Origin: JAFLTL01 sp964389525
GTDB taxonomy: Bacteria > Bacteroidota > Bacteroidia > Bacteroidales > Muribaculaceae
NCBI GenBank assembly: GCA_964389525.1
Contig: CAYMEX010000011.1
Coordinates: forward strand, 28,011 to 92,010
Length of the DNA: 64,000 nt
Reading direction: 5' to 3'
In this document: positions 17,582-26,991 of the stretch, in pieces
Layout of the letters: every line of letters starts with the position of its first letter
Position numbering within the stretch: position 1 is the stretch's first letter
The notes under the pieces: generated by a model
The model's input: the letters and a program-made list of their open reading frames with translations, nothing else
What the model was told of the DNA's origin: nothing
The model's database searches: none
Made by a program: the position numbers and the translations under genes

Positions 17582-18310
17582 TCAATTGTCTTGAAGAAAC
17601 TTGAGCAGATAGCGTAATCCCAGCGTGACCAGATGCGGCTGATGATCAACCTCAAACTCAAGCAAACGCGCAATGCGGCGCGCCGATCCGCCTGTAATGA
17701 CCGTCACCGCGCCCTCGGGCAAAATCGAGTGATAGAACGCCACTTCTGCGGCAATGCCTCTGATGGCTCCGGCTCTGAGTGCCGTGTCGGTATCATAGCC
17801 CCACACAGGCAACGGTCCGTCAAGCTCCACTTTGGGCAGACGTGCCGTAAAAGCATTGAGCGACTTGAGGCGCAATGACATGCCGGGGGCAATATTGCCT
17901 CCGTGGAACACACCATCGGCGCTTACACGGTCATAGGTAATGGCAGTGCCGAGATCCACCACCAGCAGCTCGGAGCCCGGATGCAGACTCCATGCGCCGA
18001 TGCTTCCGGCTATGCGATCCACTCCAAGTGTGTTTCTGGAAGCATATCCGATCTCTACCGGCAACGGGGTGTCATTGTCGAGTATTCTCAGCCTGACTCC
18101 CGCCTCGGAAAGAACCTCGGACGCGGCGGAACCATCATCAGTGACAGAGCAGTATATCGCGTCATCAATCACATGCCTTGAGGCAAGAGCCCTAAGTTGT
18201 CGCCGTATACAAGCAGGAGGCATGACGACAGTCTCTATCAGATCATCGTCATCCCACACGTCGGCTTTCAAAGCACTGTTGCCTCGATCGAGTGTCAGCA
18301 GGCAGCCCAT
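17582..18310 (-). CDS. coaX: Type III pantothenate kinase
   Basis: CoaX phosphorylates pantothenate in the first step of coenzyme A synthesis. The 242-residue ASKHA-fold protein has the phosphate-1 loop as LTLDRGNSALK, the conserved GVDRIAGSIGA segment, the VVDLGTAITYD motif with its catalytic Asp, and GGNIAPGMSLRLKSL. The usual DxGNT appears as DRGNS, a mild variant. It is the first gene of the run coaX, porin, lptC, CNNM, speA, truA, and has a good promoter just upstream. Confidence 0.95.
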   Translation of the reverse strand: MGCLLTLDRGNSALKADVWDDDDLIETVVMPPACIRRQLRALASRHVIDDAIYCSVTDDGSAASEVLSEAGVRLRILDNDTPLPVEIGYASRNTLGVDRIAGSIGAWSLHPGSELLVVDLGTAITYDRVSADGVFHGGNIAPGMSLRLKSLNAFTARLPKVELDGPLPVWGYDTDTALRAGAIRGIAAEVAFYHSILPEGAVTVITGGSARRIARLLEFEVDHQPHLVTLGLRYLLKFLQDN

Positions 18311-18331
18311 TTAATTCTACACATTTGAGCG

Positions 18332-18360
18332 CAAATTTAGTCATTTATCCGATACCGCAA
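18332..18360 (-). promoter_or_regulatory. Promoter of the coaX operon
   Basis: On the minus strand TTG (18360 to 18358), an 18-base spacer and TAAATTTG (18339 to 18332) fit the Bacteroidales promoter consensus. The coaX start codon is about 20 bases downstream. Confidence 0.7.
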
Positions 18361-18393
18361 TGCCCACTAAAGACAATTTAGCATCCAAATAGC

Positions 18394-18420
18394 AGCGGGC
18401 AAGCCCTTGGGGCCGCCCGC
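18394..18420 (-). terminator. Probable terminator of the CoA-transferase gene
   Basis: GCGGGC (18395-18400) pairs with GCCCGC (18415-18420), with further pairing inside (AAGCCC with GGGGC). It lies 22 bases past the stop of the CoA-transferase gene. The T tract on the minus strand is short. Confidence 0.5.
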
Positions 18421-18442
18421 GCTATCGATAAATGTACTGAGA

Positions 18443-19939
18443 TCAAAGATATTTAGAGAAATCGACATTGCGCATATCGCCGGTTTCCACAAAAGCGTTG
18501 TGGAACGCCATGGCCGCATGCAGCGAATGCGGTGTCTGCCCTACGCCTCCGGCGATCTTGAGATAGTCGCGCAACTGCTCTCTGAACATCGGGTGAGCGC
18601 AATTGTCAATGATAAGGTGAGCACGCTGCAGAGGATCCTTGCCACGCAGATCGGCCACACCCTGATCGGTGATGATGACGTCGACCGAATGCTCGGAGTG
18701 GTCGGCATGAGCCACCATCGGCACAATGTTGCTTATAAGACCGCCCTTTGTCACCGAGGGACAAGAGAAGATGGAGATATAGGCGTTGCGGGTGAAGTCG
18801 CCCGAGCCACCGATACCGTTCATCATCTTTGTGCCGAGGACATGGGTGGAGTTCACGGCGCCGAAAATGTCGGCCTCCAGAGCGGTATTCATGGCAATGA
18901 CACCGAGTCGGCGGATGATTTCCGGGCTATTGGAAATCTCGGCAGGTCGCATCAGTATCTTATCGTGGAAGAAGTCGAGATCCTTGAAGAGTTTTTCCTC
19001 GGTAGCGTCGCTGAATGTCATCGAGCAGGTCGAGGCAAACGTACACTTCTCTTTCTTAAGAAGCTCGAGCACCGCATCCTGAATAACCTCGGTGTACATC
19101 ATAAACTGAGGTATCTCGGAGCTTTCTCCAAGATCATAGAGAACGGCGTTGGCAACGTTGCCTACACCCGACTGAAGCGGCAGGAACGACTTGGGTATGC
19201 GTCCGGCACGGTACTCGCCGAGAAGGAAGTTCACGACATTCGCACCAATCTGCTTGCTCACGGCATCTACCTCTGTAAATGGCTTCACGCCGTCGAGACT
19301 GTATGTCTCAACAACTCCAATGACTTTCTTTGGATCGACCTTGAGCACAGGTTTGCCGACACGGTCTTTAGGAGAATAAATAGGTATCTCGCGACGGGCT
19401 GGAGGATCAAGCGGCTTGTACACGTCATGCATGCCGTAGAGGCTCGTCGGGAGCTCTGTGTTGTGCTCGATCAGTATCTTGTCGGCAAGGTCGACATATG
19501 TGGGACCGTTGCCGAGGCCGGTACCAAGCAGGATGTTACCCTCATCATCGATATCGGCAGCCTCAATTATGGCGTAATCGAAATGACCGTAAAATCCATA
19601 TCTTGCCTCCTGCGCCATCTCACTCAGGTGACGGTCGAAATAATGCGTGTCATGGGAATTGATGCGTTTGCGCAGATCAGGGGTATTCTGATAGGGTGCG
19701 CGCATGTTTATCGCATTATTCTGAGCCAGAATGCCGTCGACATGCATTGATGTCGATGCGCCTGAGAACAGGTTTATCTTGAAGGGGCGACCCTCTTCAT
19801 GCTCTTTGGCTGCCTTTCGGGCGATTGCCTCGGTGATAAACTTAGGCGTGCCGGGAGCTGTAAAGCCTGATAATCCTATGGTATCACCGTTTTTGATAAG
19901 CGCCGCAGCCTCGTCTGCAGTCATTTTTGCGTAAGCCAT
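18443..19939 (-). CDS. Acetyl-CoA hydrolase/transferase (succinate:acetate CoA-transferase type)
   Basis: The 498-residue protein is a class I CoA-transferase that moves CoA between succinate, acetate or propionate; in Bacteroidales such enzymes serve acetate and propionate formation. Visible motifs are GLSGFTAPGTPKFI near the N-terminus, the glycine-rich LPLQSGVGNVANAVLYDL, YTEVIQDAVL (the probable active-site Glu), GTKMMNGIGGSGDFTRNAY and VVITDQGVADLRG-like DVIITDQGVADLRGKDP. The length matches succinate CoA-transferases of about 500 residues. The substrate choice is inferred. It is a single gene with its own promoter facing that of miaB. Confidence 0.92.
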   Translation of the reverse strand: MAYAKMTADEAAALIKNGDTIGLSGFTAPGTPKFITEAIARKAAKEHEEGRPFKINLFSGASTSMHVDGILAQNNAINMRAPYQNTPDLRKRINSHDTHYFDRHLSEMAQEARYGFYGHFDYAIIEAADIDDEGNILLGTGLGNGPTYVDLADKILIEHNTELPTSLYGMHDVYKPLDPPARREIPIYSPKDRVGKPVLKVDPKKVIGVVETYSLDGVKPFTEVDAVSKQIGANVVNFLLGEYRAGRIPKSFLPLQSGVGNVANAVLYDLGESSEIPQFMMYTEVIQDAVLELLKKEKCTFASTCSMTFSDATEEKLFKDLDFFHDKILMRPAEISNSPEIIRRLGVIAMNTALEADIFGAVNSTHVLGTKMMNGIGGSGDFTRNAYISIFSCPSVTKGGLISNIVPMVAHADHSEHSVDVIITDQGVADLRGKDPLQRAHLIIDNCAHPMFREQLRDYLKIAGGVGQTPHSLHAAMAFHNAFVETGDMRNVDFSKYL

Positions 19940-19990
19940 AAGTATTGAGTTCTATTTCTCGGGGCATGCCGAAAGGTGATCTCCGAACAG

Positions 19991-20021
19991 TTGCCCAATT
20001 ACACACGATTTTATATTTTTG
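19991..20021 (+). promoter_or_regulatory. Promoter of miaB-ruvA
   Basis: TTG at 19991-19993, a 20-base spacer and TATTTTTG at 20014-20021 match the Bacteroidales consensus. Transcription would start near 20028, inside the -7 box of the opposing promoter. Confidence 0.65.
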
Positions 20022-20023
20022 TG

Positions 20024-20054
20024 CAAAAATATGTATTAACTCCGTGTTTTGCAA
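20024..20054 (-). promoter_or_regulatory. Promoter of the CoA-transferase gene
   Basis: On the minus strand TTG (20054 to 20052), a 20-base spacer and TATTTTTG (20031 to 20024) match the consensus. The -7 box is a mirror image of that of the miaB promoter, 2 bases away. Confidence 0.65.
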
Positions 20055-20087
20055 TATCCGCCGTTTTTTTCACGTATTTTACCAAAC

Positions 20088-21442
<1,355 letters not shown>

Positions 21443-21446
<4 letters not shown>

Positions 21447-22036
21447 TCGACTACGTAAAGGGAACGGTAGAGGAACTCACCCCCACATATGCCGTGATCG
21501 ACTGCTGCGGCACAGGTTACAGATGCGAGATCTCGCTTCCGACATTCACTGCCATCGAGGGAAAGAGCCAGATAAAACTTCTCGTACACGAATCAATACG
21601 CGAGGACGCATGGACTCTCTACGGTTTTAACGACGAACGTGAACGCAGCCTGTTCAGACTGCTCATAGGAGTCTCGGGGGTAGGCGCCGGGACAGCGCGA
21701 ATGATACTGTCGGCCCTATCGGCCCCCGAACTTGAAGCGGCGATAATGAACGGCGACCATCTCAGACTTAAAGCCGTCAAAGGCATCGGCGCCAAGACCG
21801 CCCAGCGCATTATCGTCGATCTAAAAGACAAGGTGAAGCCCTCGGGAGATGACATCATGCCGACAGCACCGGGCATCGAGACCGCACCGACAGCCGCATA
21901 TGAAGAAGCTCTTGCCGCGCTCGTGATGCTCGGATTTCCACGCACGCAGGCCGACAAGGTACTTAAAAAGCTGTATGGCGCAGATCCGACGCTAAAAGTC
22001 GAGACCGCAATAAAGCAGGCTCTCGCAATCTTATAA
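21443..22036 (+). CDS. ruvA: Holliday junction branch-migration protein RuvA
   Basis: RuvA binds Holliday junctions as a tetramer and loads the RuvB motor. The 197-residue protein has the N-terminal OB-fold (MIDYVKGTVEELTPTYAVID), a double helix-hairpin-helix (LLIGVSGVGAGTARMIL and LKAVKGIGAKTAQRIIVDLK) and the C-terminal three-helix domain III (YEEALAALVMLGFPRTQADK). It overlaps miaB by 4 bases. ruvB is not in the window. Confidence 0.97.
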
Positions 22037-22081
22037 GACTCATCAATCTGATCAAAATAAATCAATTATCACCTGACAACC

Positions 22082-23023
22082 ATGAAAACAAACGTTCTCA
22101 AAACAGCAACCGGTGTTGCAATGGCCGCTATGATGTGGACCGGATGCGCCGGAGAGAAGGCTGCGCAAGACATTGCCCAAGTGTCGAACTACGCAGATAT
22201 CCAGACATTTGATGATCTGAGCAATTATTTTAAATACAGCCCGGAACGTCCGACCGTGATTTCGGGACATCGCGGCGGCATGGTGACCGGATACCCTGAA
22301 AACTGCATCGAGTCTTTTGAAAAGACATTGTCGCTGATGCCCTCGTTTTTTGAAATCGATCCGCGCCTCACGGCCGACTCCGTCATCGTGCTGATGCACG
22401 ATGCCAAACTCGACCGCACGACGACCGGCAAAGGACGCGTGGGCGATTACACATACGAGGAACTGCAGCAGTTCAATCTTGTGGACCGCGAAGGTAATGT
22501 CACACCCTACAAAATACCCCGTCTCGAAGACTGCATCGCCTGGAGCCAGGGCAAGTGTGTACTCAACCTCGACATAAAGGATGTGCCTACAAAGATAATG
22601 ACCGACTTCCTCAAGAAGCAGGGTGTAGCTAATGTGATATACACCGTCTGGCGCCCCGATCAGGTACTCGAGTATCTCGCCGCCGATCCAAACGCTACAT
22701 TCTCGATATGGTGCCGTCAGCCCGAAGAACTTGACGCATATGACGCCGCCGGGATCCCCTGGGAGCGTGTGATGGTCGGATATGTCGGCGCAACGATGGA
22801 TCAGGCCAAACAACGTCTGTACGACGGGCTGCACGAGCGAGGAGTGATGTGCATGATATCAGTGGCTCCGACCCACGACGTCTGCCTCAACAACGACTGC
22901 AAGGTCGAGGGCTATGCGACGGAGTTCGCCACATTCATGCGCCCCGACATAGTCGAGACAGATTATCCTTATCTTTTCATGCAACTTGATCAGGAAAAGG
23001 CTCCGATCGAGCGCAAGCTCTGA
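22082..23023 (+). CDS. Glycerophosphodiester phosphodiesterase-family lipoprotein
   Basis: The 313-residue protein has a lipoprotein signal (lipobox WTGC at about residues 19-22) and a GDPD TIM barrel. Visible catalytic residues are HRGG in VISGHRGGMVTGYPENC, the metal pair in FFEIDPRLTADS, and the second His in LMHDAKLDRTTTGKGRVGD. Such enzymes split glycerophosphodiesters into glycerol phosphate and an alcohol, here outside the cytoplasm. It is followed after 4 bases by an sn-glycerol-1-phosphate dehydrogenase gene, which suggests a shared pathway around glycerol phosphate. Confidence 0.92.
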   Translation: MKTNVLKTATGVAMAAMMWTGCAGEKAAQDIAQVSNYADIQTFDDLSNYFKYSPERPTVISGHRGGMVTGYPENCIESFEKTLSLMPSFFEIDPRLTADSVIVLMHDAKLDRTTTGKGRVGDYTYEELQQFNLVDREGNVTPYKIPRLEDCIAWSQGKCVLNLDIKDVPTKIMTDFLKKQGVANVIYTVWRPDQVLEYLAADPNATFSIWCRQPEELDAYDAAGIPWERVMVGYVGATMDQAKQRLYDGLHERGVMCMISVAPTHDVCLNNDCKVEGYATEFATFMRPDIVETDYPYLFMQLDQEKAPIERKL

Positions 23024-23027
23024 GAGT

Positions 23028-24371
23028 ATGTTTAAAACTCATGTTTCTGACGTTATGATCACAATAGAGGAAGTAATAGCGCGGGCGTCGGACACAAAGA
23101 CTCTGCGCATAGGCGAAGGCATCATCAACGAGACTGCCGATCTGTTCAGACAGGTTTTTCCGGGGAAACGCCCGATTGTCGTGGCAGACCCGACGACATG
23201 GAGAGTGGCCGGAGAAAAAGTGCAAGAGAGTTTCATCGCGGCCGGGCTGCAACCCGACGCGCCACACATCTTCACCGACGAGGGACTCCACGCCGAATGG
23301 AAATATGTTGAGGAGCTCGACAAGGTGCTCGGCAACTCAGACGCGATAGGTGTGGCAGTAGGCTCAGGCACAATAAACGATCTGACCAAACTGTGCTCGC
23401 ATCATTGCGGCAAACGCTACATGACAGTAGCCACAGCTGCATCGATGGACGGATATACGGCCTACGGCGCCTCAATCACACGCGACGGAGCCAAGCAGAC
23501 ATTCAGCTGCCCCGCCCCGCTCGCCCTGCTTGCCGACGTGGACGTGATAGCCGGAGCACCGGCCGATATGACGGCCAGCGGCTATGCCGACCTGTTTGCC
23601 AAAGTGCCGGCCGGAGCCGACTGGATCATATCGGACGCACTCGGCATAGAGCCGATCGACAGTTTATCTTTCGGCATAGTGCAGGACGGACTGAAGCTGG
23701 CATTAAGTGATCCGGCCGGGGCGAGAGCCGGTAACAAAGACTGCATAAGACGGCTTATCGAAGGACTGGTGCTCAGCGGGTTCGCCATGCAGACGCACAA
23801 GTCGAGCCGCCCGGCCTCGGGAGCCGACCACCAGTTCTCGCATCTGTGGAACATGGAGAACCATGTCATGGCCGACGGGCATACTCCATCACACGGTTTT
23901 CAGGTGAGCATAGGCATGCTCATGTCGACGGCACTCTATCAGCAGCTGCTTGACGAAGACATGGCATCGCTGGATGTGGAAAAATGCGTGGCCGCATGGC
24001 CGACTCTCGAGGAAGCACAGAAAGAAGCCCGGGAGATGTTTGCCGGAACCGATTTCCCGACAATCGGCGAGACCGAAATCACGGCGAAGTATATCGACCA
24101 CGACGCTCTGCGCCATCAGCTTGATTTTTTAAAAAACAACTGGAGCGAAATAAAGAAGCGACTTGAGGCGCAACTCATACCATATGACGAAGCTAAGGCG
24201 CGTCTTGCAGCCGCAGGAGCACCGGTCGAGCCTGAGCAGATCGGCATAAGCCGCAGTCGCCTTCGCGACAGTTTCCTGCGGGCACAGCACATACGCCGCC
24301 GTTTCACGATACTTGATATCGCCGTGCGCACATGCCTGCTCGACAAGTGGCTTGACAGGATATTCAGCTGA
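23028..24371 (+). CDS. egsA: sn-glycerol-1-phosphate dehydrogenase
   Basis: The protein of about 447 residues belongs to the iron-dependent alcohol dehydrogenase superfamily, EgsA/AraM branch, which reduces dihydroxyacetone phosphate to sn-glycerol-1-phosphate with NAD(P)H. Seen are the nucleotide loop GVAVGSGTINDLTKL, the substrate segment ATAASMDGYTAYGASI, and metal ligands in ASGYADLFAKVPAG (Asp), SGADHQFSHLWNM (His) and HTPSHGFQVSIGM (His). The start at 23028 is 5 bases past the GDPD stop; 23055 is an alternative. The C-terminus carries a helical extension (about residues 340-447). Its last 8 bases overlap the opposing histidine kinase gene. Confidence 0.93.
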   Translation: MFKTHVSDVMITIEEVIARASDTKTLRIGEGIINETADLFRQVFPGKRPIVVADPTTWRVAGEKVQESFIAAGLQPDAPHIFTDEGLHAEWKYVEELDKVLGNSDAIGVAVGSGTINDLTKLCSHHCGKRYMTVATAASMDGYTAYGASITRDGAKQTFSCPAPLALLADVDVIAGAPADMTASGYADLFAKVPAGADWIISDALGIEPIDSLSFGIVQDGLKLALSDPAGARAGNKDCIRRLIEGLVLSGFAMQTHKSSRPASGADHQFSHLWNMENHVMADGHTPSHGFQVSIGMLMSTALYQQLLDEDMASLDVEKCVAAWPTLEEAQKEAREMFAGTDFPTIGETEITAKYIDHDALRHQLDFLKNNWSEIKKRLEAQLIPYDEAKARLAAAGAPVEPEQIGISRSRLRDSFLRAQHIRRRFTILDIAVRTCLLDKWLDRIFS

Positions 24372-25515
24372 GAGATGACAACGGAAGCGTTATGCGGAAC
24401 GTGGTGCCCCGGCCGACAACCGACGACACCACGGCTATGCTTCCGCCATGATACTGGCGGACGATGCGCCGGGCAAGCGTAAGCCCAAGTCCCCATCCCC
24501 GCCCCTTGGTAGTGTATCCGGCATGAAAGACACTGCGCCACTTCTTGCGTGGAATGCCTTTGCCTGTATCTGAAATATCGACGACAGCCATCGACGTGTC
24601 TCTGCCAACCGAAATCGTGACGGTGCCTTTACCATCCATGGCATCGGCGGCGTTTTTCAACATATTCTCAAAGACCCAGCTTAAAAGCTCTGTCGAACCG
24701 TCAACCATCACTATATCGGTCACATCGGTTTTTATAACAACCTGAGAGGAGACACGCCGGCTCATATAGTCGGCTACCGCGACAACAAGCGCCGAGAGGT
24801 CGAGCGGCGACAAAGAAGGAGATGTGCCGATGCGTGAGAAGCGCGCCGCGACATCGGAAAGCCTGCTGACATCACGTTCCATTTCCCGGACGGCATCGTG
24901 AAGCGGAAGCCCGGGCGCGCCCGAACGCAAACATTCCATCCAGCCCATGAGCGAGGATACTGGAGTGCCGAGCTGATGAGCTGTCTCGCGCGACAGTCCG
25001 ACCCATATGCGGTTTTCTTCAGACTTGCGCGACGCACGTAAGGCCCAATATGTGACCACAAGGAAAAACAATATCACTGCAAGCTCGACATACGGGAACA
25101 TGCGGAGCCTGCCGAGGAGAGCCGAATCGCCATAACAGATACGATATACATCGCCCGGGGCGGTCTCGATACGTATCTCGCTGCCATCGGAAAATATCCG
25201 TTCGGCTGCCATCCTCGCCTCCAAAGAGTCTTCGGGCAGATTGCGCGACATCAGCACATTGCCGTCGGCGTCGGACAACAACGCCGGAATGTCGGGCTCA
25301 CCCTCGACAAGGCGCATCGGAAAGCCCACCGACGCGGCATCGGCCGCATCGAGCACCTCAGCGACAGCATCGGCCCACAGCAGCATGCGCTGCCGCTCAC
25401 GGGCCGCAAGATCGGAGGCCAGCCAGGAGGAATAGAGATAAAACGACACCGAGGTCAGCACCGCCGCGACCGCCAGAACCCAATATCCCACAGACGGAAG
25501 TCTATCGCCACTCAT
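24364..25515 (-). CDS. Orphan sensor histidine kinase
   Basis: The 383-residue protein has two membrane segments (about residues 10-30 and 140-160) enclosing an extracytoplasmic sensor of about 110 residues. The kinase core follows: H-box ETAHQLGTPVSSLMGWME, N-box ENMLKNAADAMDG, G1 DISDTGKGIPRKKW, and G2 KGRGWGLGLTLARRIV. All ATP-binding motifs are intact. No response regulator is next to it, so its partner is elsewhere. Its start overlaps the end of the HAD gene by 14 bases, and its end overlaps the opposing egsA by 8 bases. Confidence 0.93.
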   Translation of the reverse strand: MSGDRLPSVGYWVLAVAAVLTSVSFYLYSSWLASDLAARERQRMLLWADAVAEVLDAADAASVGFPMRLVEGEPDIPALLSDADGNVLMSRNLPEDSLEARMAAERIFSDGSEIRIETAPGDVYRICYGDSALLGRLRMFPYVELAVILFFLVVTYWALRASRKSEENRIWVGLSRETAHQLGTPVSSLMGWMECLRSGAPGLPLHDAVREMERDVSRLSDVAARFSRIGTSPSLSPLDLSALVVAVADYMSRRVSSQVVIKTDVTDIVMVDGSTELLSWVFENMLKNAADAMDGKGTVTISVGRDTSMAVVDISDTGKGIPRKKWRSVFHAGYTTKGRGWGLGLTLARRIVRQYHGGSIAVVSSVVGRGTTFRITLPLSSLS

Positions 25516-26350
25516 TGCCGGTGAAATCCTTATAGATCCATCGTGCCACGGCGTCTTCGTCGTTAGCCCCTATGACAATGTCGGCACGATCTTTAACCTC
25601 GTCGTAGGCGTTAGAGACAGCGACACCAAGATCGGCACTCCGCATCATCGACAGATCGTTGAGATTGTCGCCGAACGCCACAATGCGGGTCGCGCCACAA
25701 CTGCGTGCAAGATCAGTGACAGCGCGCGACTTGGTGACTCCCGGCGCAAACACCTCGATGAAAGCCGTGTTGTCGTTGAAAATGTCATTATAGCATGTGA
25801 CCGGATAGCCTATCTCCGCAGACATGCGATCGGCCAGCGGCTCAAACAGATCTTTGGCACCGACGCAAAACATAAGCACGGTGCGCTGCATATCGGCCTG
25901 TCGCAGCTGTTCGCCCAACCGAAAACGTTTCAGCTTCATGTCGCGTCGCATGATATAGAAAGCTTCCTCGACATCAGACATTTCGGCATCGTGAAAGGCG
26001 TGTATGATCTGATCGTCGCGCAATGTGTAGACAAAAGGACGCACCCCCGCCTCCCTGAACATATCAACCGCCCTGGCAACAACAGCGGGATCTATGAAAT
26101 GTACATTGCAATAGTCGCCCGCAGACAGATCGTACATCGCCGCGCCGGTCATCACAATCGCCGGAAGCGACAGGCGGGTTCCCGACAAGAGGTTTACAAC
26201 AGTCGCCGGAGTGCGTGCCGTAGCCACCGTAATACGCGCGCCCATATCAGTCAACTGATTGATTATCTTAGCAGACTGCGGCGAGACAATCGAGTCGGAC
26301 GTGAGCAGCGTCCCGTCCATATCGGTCACATAAAGAGTTTTGTTGTCCAT
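25502..26350 (-). CDS. Cof-type HAD-IIB family phosphatase
   Basis: The 282-residue protein is a soluble HAD-superfamily phosphatase with a C2B cap. Motif I is VTDMDGTLLTSDS (nucleophile and acid Asp), motif II is ITVATARTP, motif III uses the Lys of TKSRAVTDLARSCG, and motif IV is IVAFGDNLNDLSMMRSAD. Cof-type enzymes dephosphorylate sugar phosphates or pyridoxal phosphate; the substrate cannot be told. The 14-base overlap with the histidine kinase gene suggests co-transcription. Confidence 0.92.
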   Translation of the reverse strand: MDNKTLYVTDMDGTLLTSDSIVSPQSAKIINQLTDMGARITVATARTPATVVNLLSGTRLSLPAIVMTGAAMYDLSAGDYCNVHFIDPAVVARAVDMFREAGVRPFVYTLRDDQIIHAFHDAEMSDVEEAFYIMRRDMKLKRFRLGEQLRQADMQRTVLMFCVGAKDLFEPLADRMSAEIGYPVTCYNDIFNDNTAFIEVFAPGVTKSRAVTDLARSCGATRIVAFGDNLNDLSMMRSADLGVAVSNAYDEVKDRADIVIGANDEDAVARWIYKDFTGNEWR

Positions 26351-26416
26351 CGGGGTGATTTTTTGCGAAAGTACAAAAATTTAAGGAAAAGATTTTGCAG
26401 AGTATCGGCTAATAGC

Positions 26417-26424
26417 TATCTTCG
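26417..26424 (+). promoter_or_regulatory. -7 element of tRNA-Gly
   Basis: TATCTTCG, a close match to TAnnTTTG, lies 19 bases before the tRNA. No clear -33 element is seen. Confidence 0.45.
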
Positions 26425-26442
26425 CACTGCAAAAAAGGCTAT

Positions 26443-26515
26443 GCGGTAATAGCTCAGTTGGTAGAGCATCAGCTTCCCAAGCTGAGGGTCGCGAGTTCGA
26501 GCCTCGTTTACCGCT
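26443..26515 (+). tRNA. tRNA-Gly (anticodon CCC)
   Basis: The 73-base cloverleaf has acceptor arms GCGGTAA and TTACCGC plus discriminator T, D-arm AGCTCAGTTGGTAGAGC-like, anticodon stem TCAGC/GCTGA with loop TTCCCAA (anticodon CCC), and T-loop GTTCGAG. CCA is not encoded. Its 3' 30 bases and the following terminator are repeated at 29851, so it is the attachment site of an integrated element. Confidence 0.97.
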
Positions 26516-26559
26516 CAAACTTTAATCGGCGTAAGAATCAATAACTTACGCCGATTTTT
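26486..26559 (+). repeat. Attachment site attL (direct repeat with 29851-29924)
   Basis: These 74 bases, made of the 3' end of tRNA-Gly plus its terminator, recur at 29851-29924 with one mismatch (AGAATC against AGGATC). This is the pattern left by tyrosine-recombinase integration into a tRNA 3' end. Confidence 0.9.
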
Positions 26560-26560
26560 T
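26525..26560 (+). terminator. tRNA-Gly terminator
   Basis: ATCGGCGTAAG (26525-26535) pairs perfectly with CTTACGCCGAT (26545-26555) around a 9-base loop and is followed by T6. Confidence 0.9.
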
Positions 26561-26614
26561 CAAGGGGAAAACACAGCCACACAACGCCAAAACGGATAAA
26601 AAAAAGCGGGAGAA

Positions 26615-26649
26615 TGCACTTTTCTGCACTTCGATGCACCTCTGTGCAC
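26615..26649 (+). repeat. Phased TGCAC repeats before the truncated integrase
   Basis: TGCAC occurs at 26615, 26625, 26635 and 26645, exactly 10 bases apart, so all four face the same side of the helix. Two copies of AAAAAACCTGC follow at 11-base spacing. Integrase or excisionase arm binding sites are the likely explanation. Confidence 0.65.
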
Positions 26650-26697
26650 CAAAAAACCTGCAAAAAACCTGCAAAAAAAACCGGCAATTTTTACCCT

Positions 26698-26973
26698 ATG
26701 GCAACGACTAAGTTTTACTTCGACATACGCTCTCCTCGAAAGGATGGCACAGGCGCACTCAAGCTCGCAATTACAAAAAATCAAAATACCTTTATTTATT
26801 TCTTCAAGTACTCTTCAAATGCTCTGAAAATTATTGTAAAAAAATATTTGTTGCCAACTTTTTTATTCTCGAATTTATTTGTATTTTTGAATCTGTCTTT
26901 GGAATCAGTTTTAAAAACCGTTTCTAAAACACACTACAAACATATTTATCAAATTCATAATATGACAGAATAA
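26698..26973 (+). pseudogene. Tyrosine recombinase (integrase), N-terminal remnant
   Basis: The frame begins MATTKFYFDIRSPRKDGTGA, the arm-binding-domain start common to Bacteroidetes tyrosine recombinases. After about residue 28 (LAITKN) the similarity ends and the next ~60 residues are AT-rich, hydrophobic and unlike an integrase. The core-binding and catalytic domains with the RHRHY residues are missing. It sits next to attL, where the integrase gene of such elements usually lies. A deletion has removed some 350 codons. Confidence 0.75.
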
Positions 26974-26991
26974 ACCTTAACCCGATATCAC

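Noticed and set aside
18407..19750. 447-codon open frame on the plus strand
   Set aside because: It lies fully antisense to the CoA-transferase gene and has the His/Arg/Val-rich composition of a complementary-strand shadow.
24364..25515. Two-component pair
   Set aside because: No receiver-domain protein is encoded next to the kinase; the neighbours are a HAD phosphatase and egsA.
26615..26649. CRISPR-like array
   Set aside because: The units are only 5 bases at 10-base spacing and there is no spacer of constant size or cas gene.
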